Source of the DNA: Desulfatibacillum sp.
Lineage (GTDB): Bacteria > Desulfobacterota > Desulfobacteria > Desulfobacterales > SpSt-501
Direction of reading: 5' to 3'
Length of the DNA stretch: 64,000 nt
NCBI GenBank assembly: GCA_020725555.1
Contig: DYEU01000032.1
Location: forward strand, 1-64,000
The notes below the pieces were generated by a model that worked only from the letters and a program-made list of their open reading frames with translations, ran no database searches and had not been told where the DNA came from. The position numbers and the translations under genes were made by a program. This document shows, one piece after another, positions 24,918 to 33,011 of the stretch. How positions within the stretch are numbered: position 1 is the first letter of the stretch; every line of letters starts with the position of its first letter.

Positions 24918-26510
24918 ATGTTGCGGATCGCCTTGACGGTTCTGCTGCTCCTCGTCCACCTGCTGGCCGCCTTCGGCGAGGACCTCCTCCTCGTCGTCCG
25001 CCCCTGGCAGGCAGGCGAGCGGGCGCCGGTCACCCTGCGGGCCGGCCGCGACGAACCCGCCGCCCAGGGGCCGGGCCTGCGGGCGGGAGAGGTCCTCGTG
25101 GGCGCCCGGTGGTTGCTCTCCGAGGAGGATCTGCGGCAGATCCGGCGCTGGGAGGCGCTGCGGGCCGATGCCTTCCCGCGCGAGATCCCCGCCGTCCTGC
25201 TGCTCAGCCTCTGGGCGGTCGTGTTCCTGTTCCTCGCCCTGTCCGCTTTGAAGGAGGCGGGACTCCGCGGGCGGGTCTCCCCGTCGCTCCTGCTTGCGCT
25301 GCTTCTGCTGCAGGCCCTGGTCTTCAAGGGGATCCTCGCCTTCACGACGCTTCCGCTCGAGGCGCTGCCGGTCGCCCTGCTCCCCTTCCTGGCCATCGGC
25401 CTGCGGCAGGGGCGGCTGGCCGCGTTAGGCGCCTTTCTGGCGGGCTTTCTGCTCGCGGCGCCGCTGCTCGGCCGCTCGTTCGACACCGCCGGCGGCGTTC
25501 TCCTCGCCGGCACCGCCGCGGTGATGTTCGCCCCCCGGGAGTTCCGCTGGCGCTCGGCCCTGCTTGCCTCCCTCGGCGTGGGGCTGCTTCAGGCCGCGTT
25601 CCTCGCCCTGGCGGGGGCGGACGGGACCGGGCTGGCGGCGGGGGCCTCGGCCGCGGAAGCCTTGCGTCGGCTGGCCGACTCGGCCGGGGCCGGCCGCAGC
25701 GGCTGGGCGTTTCTGGCCGGCCCGGCGGCGGCGGGTCTCGCCTTGTTTCTGCTCCCCGGCCTCCGCGGCCTCACCGCCCTGGGATCCCTCCTCAGCCTGC
25801 GGCGCTTCGCCGATCTCGAGCACCCGCTGCTCAAGCAACTCTTCGCCCAGGCCCCCGGCACCTACCAGCATTCCCTGAACGTCGCCTACCTCGCCCAGGC
25901 CGCGGGCGAAGCCGTGGGGGCCGATGGGGTGCTCCTGCGCGTCGGCGCCTACTTCCACGACATCGGCAAAATGGACCGGCCCGAGGCCTTCGTGGAAAAC
26001 CAGCGCAACGGCCTCAACCCCCACGACCACCTCGACCCGCGGGAGAGCTGCGCGATCCTGTTCGATCACGTCGCGCGCAGCCGGACCGTCTGCCGGGCGG
26101 CGGGCCTGCCGGCCCCGGTCCGGGACCTGGTCGCCCAGCACCACGGCACCCAGTGCGTCGAATACTTTTACCAGAAGGCCCTCGGCCGGGTCCCGCCGGC
26201 CGCCCTCCGGGAGGAGGACTTCCGCTACCCCGGCCCGAAGCCGCGGAGTCTGGAGGCGGCCATCCTGATGATCGCCGACGCGGTAGAGGCGGCCTCGCGC
26301 ACGCTCGAGCGGCCCGGCCGCGAGGCCTTCGAGGAGCTCGTGCGCCGGATCGTCCTCGGCCGCATCGCCGACGGCCAGTTCAGCGAGTGCGTGCTCGACA
26401 CGCGGGAAATCGACGCCGTGATGCGCGCCCTGGTCGAGGCCCTGGAGGCGGCCTTTCACGGCCGGATCGCCTACCCCTGGCAGCGGACCGCGGCCGGCGG
26501 CGGCGCCTGA
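24918..26510 (+). CDS. Membrane-anchored HD phosphohydrolase, PgpH-like (7TM-HD)
   Basis: Protein of 530 residues resembling the PgpH/YqfF family, whose HD domain hydrolyses cyclic di-AMP. One membrane helix (about 5-22) is followed by an extracytoplasmic stretch of only about 75 residues (to about 95); known PgpH proteins have some 300 there. Six or so hydrophobic helices follow (about 95-300), then the HD domain (about 305-515): LLKQLFAQAPGTYQHSLNVA, the HD pair in FHDIGKM, NPHDHL, VAQHHGTQCVEYFYQKA and the distal Asp in IADAVEAASRTL. All metal residues are present. The start is ATG 24918 with an AAGG ribosome site. The reduced sensor domain is unusual. Confidence 0.88.
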   Translation: MLRIALTVLLLLVHLLAAFGEDLLLVVRPWQAGERAPVTLRAGRDEPAAQGPGLRAGEVLVGARWLLSEEDLRQIRRWEALRADAFPREIPAVLLLSLWAVVFLFLALSALKEAGLRGRVSPSLLLALLLLQALVFKGILAFTTLPLEALPVALLPFLAIGLRQGRLAALGAFLAGFLLAAPLLGRSFDTAGGVLLAGTAAVMFAPREFRWRSALLASLGVGLLQAAFLALAGADGTGLAAGASAAEALRRLADSAGAGRSGWAFLAGPAAAGLALFLLPGLRGLTALGSLLSLRRFADLEHPLLKQLFAQAPGTYQHSLNVAYLAQAAGEAVGADGVLLRVGAYFHDIGKMDRPEAFVENQRNGLNPHDHLDPRESCAILFDHVARSRTVCRAAGLPAPVRDLVAQHHGTQCVEYFYQKALGRVPPAALREEDFRYPGPKPRSLEAAILMIADAVEAASRTLERPGREAFEELVRRIVLGRIADGQFSECVLDTREIDAVMRALVEALEAAFHGRIAYPWQRTAAGGGA

Positions 26511-26590
26511 GGGGCCCCCGCTTGCGCGCGCCGGCCTCCCGTGTTAGACAGGCGCGTTTTTTTTCGCGGACCCGAGGAAAGGAATCCCCC

Positions 26591-27712
26591 ATGGCCATGG
26601 TCTGGCTCGACGGCAACGAGGCGGTCGCCCGCGGGGCGGTCGCCGCGGGGTGCCGGTTCTTCGCGGGCTACCCGATCACCCCGGCGACCAGCATCATGAA
26701 CCACATGCTCGCCCTGCTGCCCCCGCGGGGCGGGATCTGCCTGCAGGGCGAGGACGAGATCGCCTCGATCGGCTTCTGCATCGGCGCCTCCATGGCCGGC
26801 CTGCGGGCCTTGACGGCGACCTCCGGGCCGGGCATCAGCCTCTACAGCGAGCAGATCTCCTTCGCCGTGGGGAGCGAAATCCCTCTGGTCATCGTCGACG
26901 TCCAGCGCCTGGGCCCCTCGACCGGCTCGGCGACCCGCGGGGCCGACGGCGACGTCCAGTTCCTCCAGTGGGGCAACAGCGGCGGCCTGCCCGTGGTCGT
27001 CTACGCCCCGGTCGACGCCGCGGATTGCTTCCGGCTCGTCCAGGTCGCCTTCCGCACCGCCGATCGCCTGCGGACCCCGGTCTTCCTCGCCTCCAACAAG
27101 GAAATCGCCCTGACCCGCGAAAGCCTGGACGAGGAGCGGCTGCCCCTCCTGCCCCCGGGCGAACGCCCCGCGCCCGCCGCGGGCCGGCCCTACCTGCCCT
27201 TCGAGACGCCCGCGGGTGCGCGGGTTCCGCCTTTTTTGCCGATCGGCGGCGAAACCCTGGTGCGGCAGACCTCCTCCACCCACGGCGCCGACGGCTACAT
27301 CACGACCGACCCGGCGGAGATCACGCGCATGCTCCGCCGCATGCAGGCGAAAATCGAGGAGGCCGCCGAGGAGCTGGCGATCGTCGACCACCGGCCGGCC
27401 CCGGGGGCCGACACCCTGCTCATCACCTACGGGGTGACCTCGCGCGCGGCCTTCGCCGCCTGCCGGGCGCTCGGCCGGCAGGGCAAGCCCGTGTCCCACC
27501 TCGTGCTCAAGACCCTCTGGCCCGTCCCCGCGGCCGCCATCCGCCGCGCCGCCGAAGGGATGCGCCGCATCCTCGTCGTGGAGATGAACCTCGGCCAGTA
27601 CGTGCGCGAGATCGAGCGCGTCCTGCCCGGCCGCACGGTCGCCTTTCTCGGGCAGATGGACGGCCGGCTGATCGCGCCGGAGACGATCCTCGAGGCGGTG
27701 CTCCATGGATAG
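26591..27712 (+). CDS. korA: 2-oxoacid:ferredoxin oxidoreductase, alpha subunit
   Basis: Alpha subunit of a CoA-dependent 2-oxoacid:ferredoxin oxidoreductase, most like the 2-oxoglutarate type. The 373 residues include GYPITPATSIMNHM at the N-terminus, GEDEIASIGFCIGASMAGLRA, the phrase TATSGPGISLYSEQISFAV and GPSTGSATRGADGDV, and end with the oxidoreductase C-terminal domain (ITYGVTSRAAFAACR ... VEMNLGQYVREIERV). A GAGGAAAGGAA ribosome site supports ATG 26591. It overlaps the beta-gamma gene by eight bases. No separate ferredoxin-like delta subunit gene is found, so electrons must leave through an external ferredoxin. Confidence 0.9.
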   Translation: MAMVWLDGNEAVARGAVAAGCRFFAGYPITPATSIMNHMLALLPPRGGICLQGEDEIASIGFCIGASMAGLRALTATSGPGISLYSEQISFAVGSEIPLVIVDVQRLGPSTGSATRGADGDVQFLQWGNSGGLPVVVYAPVDAADCFRLVQVAFRTADRLRTPVFLASNKEIALTRESLDEERLPLLPPGERPAPAAGRPYLPFETPAGARVPPFLPIGGETLVRQTSSTHGADGYITTDPAEITRMLRRMQAKIEEAAEELAIVDHRPAPGADTLLITYGVTSRAAFAACRALGRQGKPVSHLVLKTLWPVPAAAIRRAAEGMRRILVVEMNLGQYVREIERVLPGRTVAFLGQMDGRLIAPETILEAVLHG

Positions 27713-29003
27713 CCTGTTGAACGCGGCCCGGCCGCCGGTGTTCTGCCCCGGCTGTTCCCACGAACGCATCACCCGGAGCCTGGATCGGGCCTTCGGCCGG
27801 ATGGGCCTGCGCGGCGAGCAGATCGCGATCGTGAGCGACATCGGCTGCTCGGGCCTCTTCGACACCTTCTTCCACACCCACGCGCTCCACGGCCTGCACG
27901 GCCGCGCCCTCACCTACGCCGCCGGCATCAAGCTGGCGCGGCCGGAGACCACGGTCGTGGTCACGATGGGCGACGGCGGGCAGGGCATCGGCGGGGCGCA
28001 TCTGCTCGCCGCCTGCCGGCGCAACCTCGACCTCACGCTGCTCGTCCTGAACAATTTCAACTTCGGGATGACGGGGGGGCAGTACTCGGCCACCACCCCG
28101 CCCGAGGCCGAGGTGGGGTCGGGGTTCCTCAACCGGCTGGAGCGGCCGCTCGACCTCTGCGCGGTGGCCCGCGCGGCGGGGGCGCCCTACGTCGTGCGCT
28201 GCTCGGCCTACCGCGAGGACATCGCCCAGGTCATCGAGCAGGCGATCGCCTACCGGGGGTTTTCGCTGGTGGACATCTGGGGCATCTGCCCCGGCCGCTT
28301 TTCGCGCCGCAACCGCCTGACCGTGCAGGAGATCGACCGCCTGCTCGCCCGGTTGCCCGCCTGCGAGGGGCCGGTGCCCGAAAACGAGCGCCGCGAGTTC
28401 GGCGAGCACTACCGCGAACTCGCCGCCCGGCAGAAGGCGCCGGCGGAGCCGCTCGCCGTGCCGCGGCGGACGCCCCCGCCCGGTGCGGGCCGGGAGGAGG
28501 TCTTCCTGCTGGGAAGCGCCGGACAGCGCATCCTCACGGCGGGCGAGATCCTCTGCCTCGCCGGAATGTCCGCCGGCCTGCACGTCACCCAGAAGAACGA
28601 CTACGACATCACCGTGCTGCGGGGCCCCTCGATCAGCGAGATGATCCTTTCGCCGGAGCCGATCGACTACACCGGGATCGCCCGCCCCACCGTCGTCGTC
28701 GCCCTCGGTCCCGAAGGCGTGGCCCGCCGCAAGGCGCTTTGGCCGGGACTGGACGAGGAATGCCTCGTGCTGCAGGCCGAGGGGGTCGAGATCCCGCCGA
28801 CCCGCGCCCGCCGGGTGGCGCTCGCGCTGAAGTCGCAGGGATTCGCCCGCACCGACTGGGCGCTCGCCGCCTTGGGCGCGCTCGCCAAGTCCGGATGGGT
28901 GATCGGGGAGGAGATGCTCCGGGCCGCGCTCGAGGCACGCCTTGCGGGCGCGGCGCTGGAGGCGGCCCGGCAGGTGGTCGGCCGCGTGGAGGCCGCCCGC
29001 TGA
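27705..29003 (+). CDS. korB: 2-oxoacid:ferredoxin oxidoreductase, fused beta-gamma subunits
   Basis: Protein of 432 residues. Residues 1-250 are the thiamine-diphosphate-binding beta subunit: FCPGCSHERITRSL with cluster cysteines, SDIGCSGLFDTFF, and the TPP motif from MGDGGQGIGGAH to NNFNFGMTGGQYSATTP. After a linker with low conservation (about 220-265), residues 270-432 match the gamma subunit: EVFLLGSAGQRILTAGEILCLAGMSAG, QKNDYDITVLRGPSISEMILS and ARPTVVVALGPEGV. In most organisms these are separate genes. The stop codon is 25 bases from the convergent biotin-carrier gene, with a small GC hairpin between. Substrate choice between 2-oxoglutarate and branched or aryl 2-oxoacids cannot be read from sequence. 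Confidence 0.88.
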   Translation: MDSLLNAARPPVFCPGCSHERITRSLDRAFGRMGLRGEQIAIVSDIGCSGLFDTFFHTHALHGLHGRALTYAAGIKLARPETTVVVTMGDGGQGIGGAHLLAACRRNLDLTLLVLNNFNFGMTGGQYSATTPPEAEVGSGFLNRLERPLDLCAVARAAGAPYVVRCSAYREDIAQVIEQAIAYRGFSLVDIWGICPGRFSRRNRLTVQEIDRLLARLPACEGPVPENERREFGEHYRELAARQKAPAEPLAVPRRTPPPGAGREEVFLLGSAGQRILTAGEILCLAGMSAGLHVTQKNDYDITVLRGPSISEMILSPEPIDYTGIARPTVVVALGPEGVARRKALWPGLDEECLVLQAEGVEIPPTRARRVALALKSQGFARTDWALAALGALAKSGWVIGEEMLRAALEARLAGAALEAARQVVGRVEAAR

Positions 29004-29011
29004 GGGCGGCC

Positions 29012-29028
29012 GCGGGGAAAGCCCCCGC
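29012..29028. terminator. Small GC hairpin between convergent genes
   Basis: GCGGGG (29012-29017) and CCCCGC (29023-29028) can pair around a five-base loop in the 25-base gap between two convergent genes. There is no T run on either side, so it is only a weak terminator candidate. Confidence 0.3.
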
Positions 29029-29244
<216 letters not shown>

Positions 29245-29320
29245 CGGGCGGGTTCCTCCGTCGAACGGGTTGGCTTGTCCCCCGCGGATCCCGGGCTGAG
29301 GGGCCCGCGGGCGGAACCCT

Positions 29321-29349
29321 CTGCTACTGGAAGGATCCCGCGATGTCAA
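29321..29349 (-). promoter_or_regulatory. Promoter for the biotin carrier gene
   Basis: On the minus strand a perfect TTGACA (complement at 29344-29349) is followed after 17 bases by TAGCAG (complement at 29321-29326), which matches only three of six -10 positions. The rest of the 239-base divergent gap holds a possible rightward pair for gcdA, TTGACG (29377-29382) and TTAAAG (29399-29404). Confidence 0.4.
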
Positions 29350-29483
29350 GCCCGGTGCGGCCTGCCGGGGGCCGCCTTGACGCCGCTTTCCGCTTTGGTT
29401 AAAGAATCCGGAACCTCCGGACGGCCGGGTCTCGCGGCTGCAGCCCGCCGGACGGCCATCCCGCCCACGGAAGGAGCCAGCCC

Positions 29484-31217
29484 ATGCGACCGTACTTCGA
29501 GAAGATGAAGGAATTCGGAAGCCCCCTCAAGCCCGGTCTCGTGAAGAGCCGCGAACAGAACGTGCAGCAGATCCGGGAGGTCGAGGAGGAAATCGACCGC
29601 GCCGTAGAGCGTGTGAAGAACGTGGGCATCCCCGCCGAGGAGATCAACAAGCGCGGCCAGTGGACCGTGTGGCAGCGGCTCGACTACCTGGTCGATCCCG
29701 GCACCTGGACCCCGCTCAACACCCTCTACAACCCCTGCCACAACGTCGAGGGAACCAACAACGTCATCCACGGCCTGGGCAAGATCTCGGGCAAATGGGC
29801 CGTGGTCATCGGCTTCGACAACAAGGTCCTCGCCGGGGCCTGGCTGCCGGGGCAGGCCGAGGAGGTCTTCCGCGCCACCAACCTGTCCAAGCGCCTGAAC
29901 ATCCCGCTCGTCTGGCTGGTCAACTGCAGCGGGGTGAAGCTGCCGGAGCAGGAAAAGTTCTACGCCGACCGCCGCGGCTCGGGCACGACCTTTTTCCGCC
30001 ACGCCGAGCTCGAAATCGCGGGCGTCCCGATCCTCGCCGGCATCTACGGCACCAACCCCGCGGGCGGGGGCTACCAGGGCATCAGCCCGACCATCCTCTT
30101 CGCCCACAAGGACGCCAACATCGCCGTGGGCGGCGGGGGCATCCTGAGCGGCATGTCCCCCAAGGGCTACTTCGACCTCGAGGGGGCCGAGCAGCTGATC
30201 GAGGCCGCACGGCAGTACAAGGCCGAACCGCCGGGGTCGGTGAAGATCCACCACCAGGAGACCGGCTTCTTCCGCTACGTCTTCGACACCGAGCAGGGGG
30301 TCCTCGACGGGATCAAGGACTACATGAAGGACATGCCGGCCTACCACCCGAAGTTCTTCCGCGTGGCCGAGCCCAAGGATCCCCGCTTCCCCTCGCAGGA
30401 CCTCTACTACCTGCTGCCGTTCAACCAGAAGCAGATGTACGATTTCGACGAGATCCTCGCCCGGCTCGTCGACGGCAGCGAGCACATGGAATACCGCCCC
30501 GGCTACGGGCCGGAGGTCTACACGGGGCTGGTCAAGATCGACGGCTTCCTGATCGGGGTCATCGGCAACCGTCAGGGGTTCCTCGGCGAACACTACCCCG
30601 AATACGCCCCCTATCCCGGCATCGGCGGCAAGCTCTACCGGCAGGGCCTGATCAAGATGAACGAGTTCGTCGTGCACTGCGGCCGCGACCGGGTGCCCAT
30701 CGTCTGGTTCCAGGACACGACCGGCATCGACGTGGGCGACCTCGCGGAGAAGGCCGAACTCCTCGGCCTGGGCCAGGCCCTGATCTATTCCATCCAGCAG
30801 ACCGACATCCCGATGATGCTCGTCGTGCTGCGCAAGGGGACCGCCGCCGCGCACTACATCATGGGCGGGCCGACCGCGAACCGCCACAACGCCTTCACGC
30901 TCGGCACGGCGACGACGGAAATCTACGTCATGCACGGCGAGACGGCGGCCGCGGCGAGCTACTCCCGCCGGCTGCTGAAAGAAAAACAGAGCGGGCGGCC
31001 CCTCGAGCCGATCATCGAGGAGATGAACCGCCTGGTGCGCTCCTACTACGAAAACTCGCGGCCGCTCTACTGCGCGCAGCACGGGCTCGTGGACGAGATC
31101 GCCCGCCTGAGCGCCGTCCGCGGCTACATGCAGGCGTTCGCCGGCGCGGCCTACCAGAACCCGCGCTCGATCTGCCCGCACCACCAGATGATGCTGCCGC
31201 GCATCATCAAAGGATGA
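29484..31217 (+). CDS. gcdA: Glutaconyl-CoA decarboxylase alpha subunit (biotin-dependent carboxyltransferase)
   Basis: Transfers carboxyl from glutaconyl-CoA (or a similar acyl-CoA) to biotin, the first step of a sodium-pumping decarboxylase. The 577 residues match the GcdA type over their full length: NKRGQWTVWQRLDYLVDPGTW, LAGAWLPGQAEEVFRATNL, CSGVKLPEQEKFYADRRGSG, YGTNPAGGGYQGISPTI, and in the second half GIGGKLYRQGLIKMNEFV, QDTTGIDVGDLAEKAELLG and LRKGTAAAHYIMGGP. GGAAGGAG precedes the ATG. The membrane subunit GcdB and the delta subunit are not in the window; only a minimal biotin carrier is beside it. The enzyme fits glutamate or benzoate-type fermentation through glutaconyl-CoA. Confidence 0.93.
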   Translation: MRPYFEKMKEFGSPLKPGLVKSREQNVQQIREVEEEIDRAVERVKNVGIPAEEINKRGQWTVWQRLDYLVDPGTWTPLNTLYNPCHNVEGTNNVIHGLGKISGKWAVVIGFDNKVLAGAWLPGQAEEVFRATNLSKRLNIPLVWLVNCSGVKLPEQEKFYADRRGSGTTFFRHAELEIAGVPILAGIYGTNPAGGGYQGISPTILFAHKDANIAVGGGGILSGMSPKGYFDLEGAEQLIEAARQYKAEPPGSVKIHHQETGFFRYVFDTEQGVLDGIKDYMKDMPAYHPKFFRVAEPKDPRFPSQDLYYLLPFNQKQMYDFDEILARLVDGSEHMEYRPGYGPEVYTGLVKIDGFLIGVIGNRQGFLGEHYPEYAPYPGIGGKLYRQGLIKMNEFVVHCGRDRVPIVWFQDTTGIDVGDLAEKAELLGLGQALIYSIQQTDIPMMLVVLRKGTAAAHYIMGGPTANRHNAFTLGTATTEIYVMHGETAAAASYSRRLLKEKQSGRPLEPIIEEMNRLVRSYYENSRPLYCAQHGLVDEIARLSAVRGYMQAFAGAAYQNPRSICPHHQMMLPRIIKG

Positions 31218-31225
31218 GGCGCCCC

Positions 31226-31253
31226 GGGGGAGGGGGCGGAAGCGCCCTCCCCC
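31226..31253 (+). terminator. GC-rich hairpin after gcdA
   Basis: GGGGGAGGG (31226-31234) pairs with CCCTCCCCC (31245-31253) around a ten-base loop, nine bases after the gcdA stop. No T run follows, so it may stabilise the message end or act with Rho rather than terminate alone. Confidence 0.4.
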
Positions 31254-31273
31254 CCGTCCCCGCCGCCTGACCG

Positions 31274-32230
31274 ATGCCCCCCCTCGCCGCCTTCCGCCGC
31301 GCCGTCCGCGCCGCCGTCGCGGCGGCGTTCGCCTTCGCCCTGGGGTTGGCCGCGGCCGCCCCGGCGCCGGCCCGCTCCGCCTTGCCTTCCGGCGATCCCG
31401 TTGGGCCCCGGGTTGAGCTGACGCCGGCCGAACCGCGCGCGGGCGAGATGGCCGTGGTCGAAGTCGACTGCCGCCCGCGGGGCGGCCTCTGCCCGGAGGG
31501 GCTGAGCCTCCGGTGGGCGGGGCAGGACATCGCCCTCTTTCCCCATCCCGTCCGCGGGCCCGCGTTCCGCGCCGGGCTGCTCGCCGTCCCGCTGACGGCG
31601 AAGGCCGAAGCCACCGCCCTCGAAGCGCTCTGGTCCGAGGCGGGGCGCCCGGTTTCGCGGCCCGTGGCCTTCCGCATCCGCGCCGGGGTGTTCGCCGAGG
31701 AGGCCCTGCGCGTCGACCCGCGCCACGTGCACCCCTCCCCCCAGGATCGGGAACGCATCCGGCGCGAGCGCGAGGAGCTCGAGCGCATCTACGCCGCGGG
31801 GGCCCCCTCCCCCCTGTGGCGGGGGCGGTTTCTCGCCCCCGTCCCCGGCGAGGTGAGCGGCGCGTTCGGGACCCGCCGCGTGTTCAACGGCGAGCTGATC
31901 AGCCGCCACACGGGCGTCGATTTCCGCGCCGCCGCCGGCGACCCGGTCGCCGCCGCCGCCTCCGGGGTGGTGCGCCTGGGCAAGGAGCTCTTCTATTCCG
32001 GCAACGCCGTCGTCGTCGACCACGGGGCCGGGGTGTTCACGTCGTATTCGCACCTGAGCCGGATCGAGGTCGGTGTCGGGCAGCGCGTCGCACGCGGCGA
32101 GGGGATCGGCCGGGTCGGTGCCACGGGCCGGGCGACCGGCCCCCACCTGCACTGGGGGGTGAAGGTGAACGGCGTCGCGGTCGACCCGCTCGCCTTGCTC
32201 GAGGCGACGGCGCTGCTGGCCCGCGAGTGA
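31274..32230 (+). CDS. M23-family peptidoglycan endopeptidase
   Basis: Exported zinc endopeptidase of 318 residues. A signal peptide (about 1-34) precedes an immunoglobulin-like region with the strand pattern seen in M23 peptidases of this group, a charged helix (RERIRREREELERI) and the LytM domain. Zinc and catalytic residues are intact: SRHTGVDFRA, FTSYSHLS and GPHLHWGVKVNG. It should cut cross-links itself, unlike the EnvC-like domain at 19562. The region between gcdA and it has only the hairpin, and no ribosome site is clear. The TTGACG-TATAAG promoter just after it serves the next gene. Confidence 0.9.
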   Translation: MPPLAAFRRAVRAAVAAAFAFALGLAAAAPAPARSALPSGDPVGPRVELTPAEPRAGEMAVVEVDCRPRGGLCPEGLSLRWAGQDIALFPHPVRGPAFRAGLLAVPLTAKAEATALEALWSEAGRPVSRPVAFRIRAGVFAEEALRVDPRHVHPSPQDRERIRREREELERIYAAGAPSPLWRGRFLAPVPGEVSGAFGTRRVFNGELISRHTGVDFRAAAGDPVAAAASGVVRLGKELFYSGNAVVVDHGAGVFTSYSHLSRIEVGVGQRVARGEGIGRVGATGRATGPHLHWGVKVNGVAVDPLALLEATALLARE

Positions 32231-32255
32231 CGCCTCGTTGCCCCCGGGGCGGGAC

Positions 32256-32284
32256 TTGACGGCGGCCATCGGGCGGCGTATAAG
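32256..32284 (+). promoter_or_regulatory. Sigma-70 promoter for the HD-GYP gene
   Basis: TTGACG (32256-32261) and TATAAG (32279-32284) are 17 bases apart, each matching five of six consensus bases at ideal spacing. Transcription would start near 32291. Confidence 0.7.
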
Positions 32285-32353
32285 AGCCGCCTTGCCGCAA
32301 CGGCGAAATCATTGAACCGACGGCCCGGACGGCCGTTTCGTGTCACCCGAAGG

Positions 32354-32980
32354 ATGCCTGCCTCACCGACCCTGATCTACGCCCCGGATCTGCAGCCCCC
32401 CGGCCTCACCCCCTTGCGCCAGGCGGTCACGCTCGCCGGGCTGCTCGCCGCCCAGGACGACTACCACCGCGGCCACGGCCGCCGGGTCGCCGCCTATGCC
32501 GAGCGGCTGGGCCGCCGGCTCGCCCTGGCCGCGGGGGAGATCGAAATGCTGCGCCTGGCGGGGCTGCTCCACGACATCGGCAAAATCGCCTTCAGCCGCG
32601 AGCTCCTCTGCAATCACCGCCGCCGCCTCAGCCCCGCGATGCGCGAAGAGATCCGCCGCCACCCGGTGCTGGGGGGCGAGCTGTTGCGGGCGATCCGCGT
32701 CGCCGACCCCGTGGTCGACGGGGTGCGCTTCCACCACGAGCGCCGCGACGGCTCCGGCTACCCCTACGGCCTGCGCGATTCCCAGATCCCGCGGGCCGCC
32801 GCCGTGATCGGCCTGGCCGACTGCTTCGACGCCTTGACCACCGACCGCTCCTACCAGCGGGGCCGCGGCGTCGAGGAAGCCCTGGCGCTGCTCGCAACGC
32901 TCGCCGGGCGGGCCTTCGACCGCCGCCTGGTCGAGGCCTTCGCGCAGGAGATCCGCGAGCACGGCCCCGCCGCGGGCTGA
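32354..32980 (+). CDS. HD-GYP domain protein, putative cyclic di-GMP phosphodiesterase
   Basis: Soluble protein of 208 residues that is almost only an HD-GYP domain. Metal and signature motifs: HGRRVAAYAERLG, LLHDIGKI, the conserved His in IRRHPVLGGELL, and HHERRDGSGYPYGL, the family hallmark, then ADCFDALTTDRSYQRG. There is no sensor domain. The start at ATG 32354 follows GAAGG with almost no spacing; a TTG at 32312 would add 14 residues, and the choice is unsure. It has its own promoter. It may hydrolyse cyclic di-GMP, but some HD-GYP proteins are inactive or have other substrates. Confidence 0.88.
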   Translation: MPASPTLIYAPDLQPPGLTPLRQAVTLAGLLAAQDDYHRGHGRRVAAYAERLGRRLALAAGEIEMLRLAGLLHDIGKIAFSRELLCNHRRRLSPAMREEIRRHPVLGGELLRAIRVADPVVDGVRFHHERRDGSGYPYGLRDSQIPRAAAVIGLADCFDALTTDRSYQRGRGVEEALALLATLAGRAFDRRLVEAFAQEIREHGPAAG

Positions 32981-33011
32981 ACCGGCTCTCCCCCTTCTTT
33001 TCTCCGACCGC

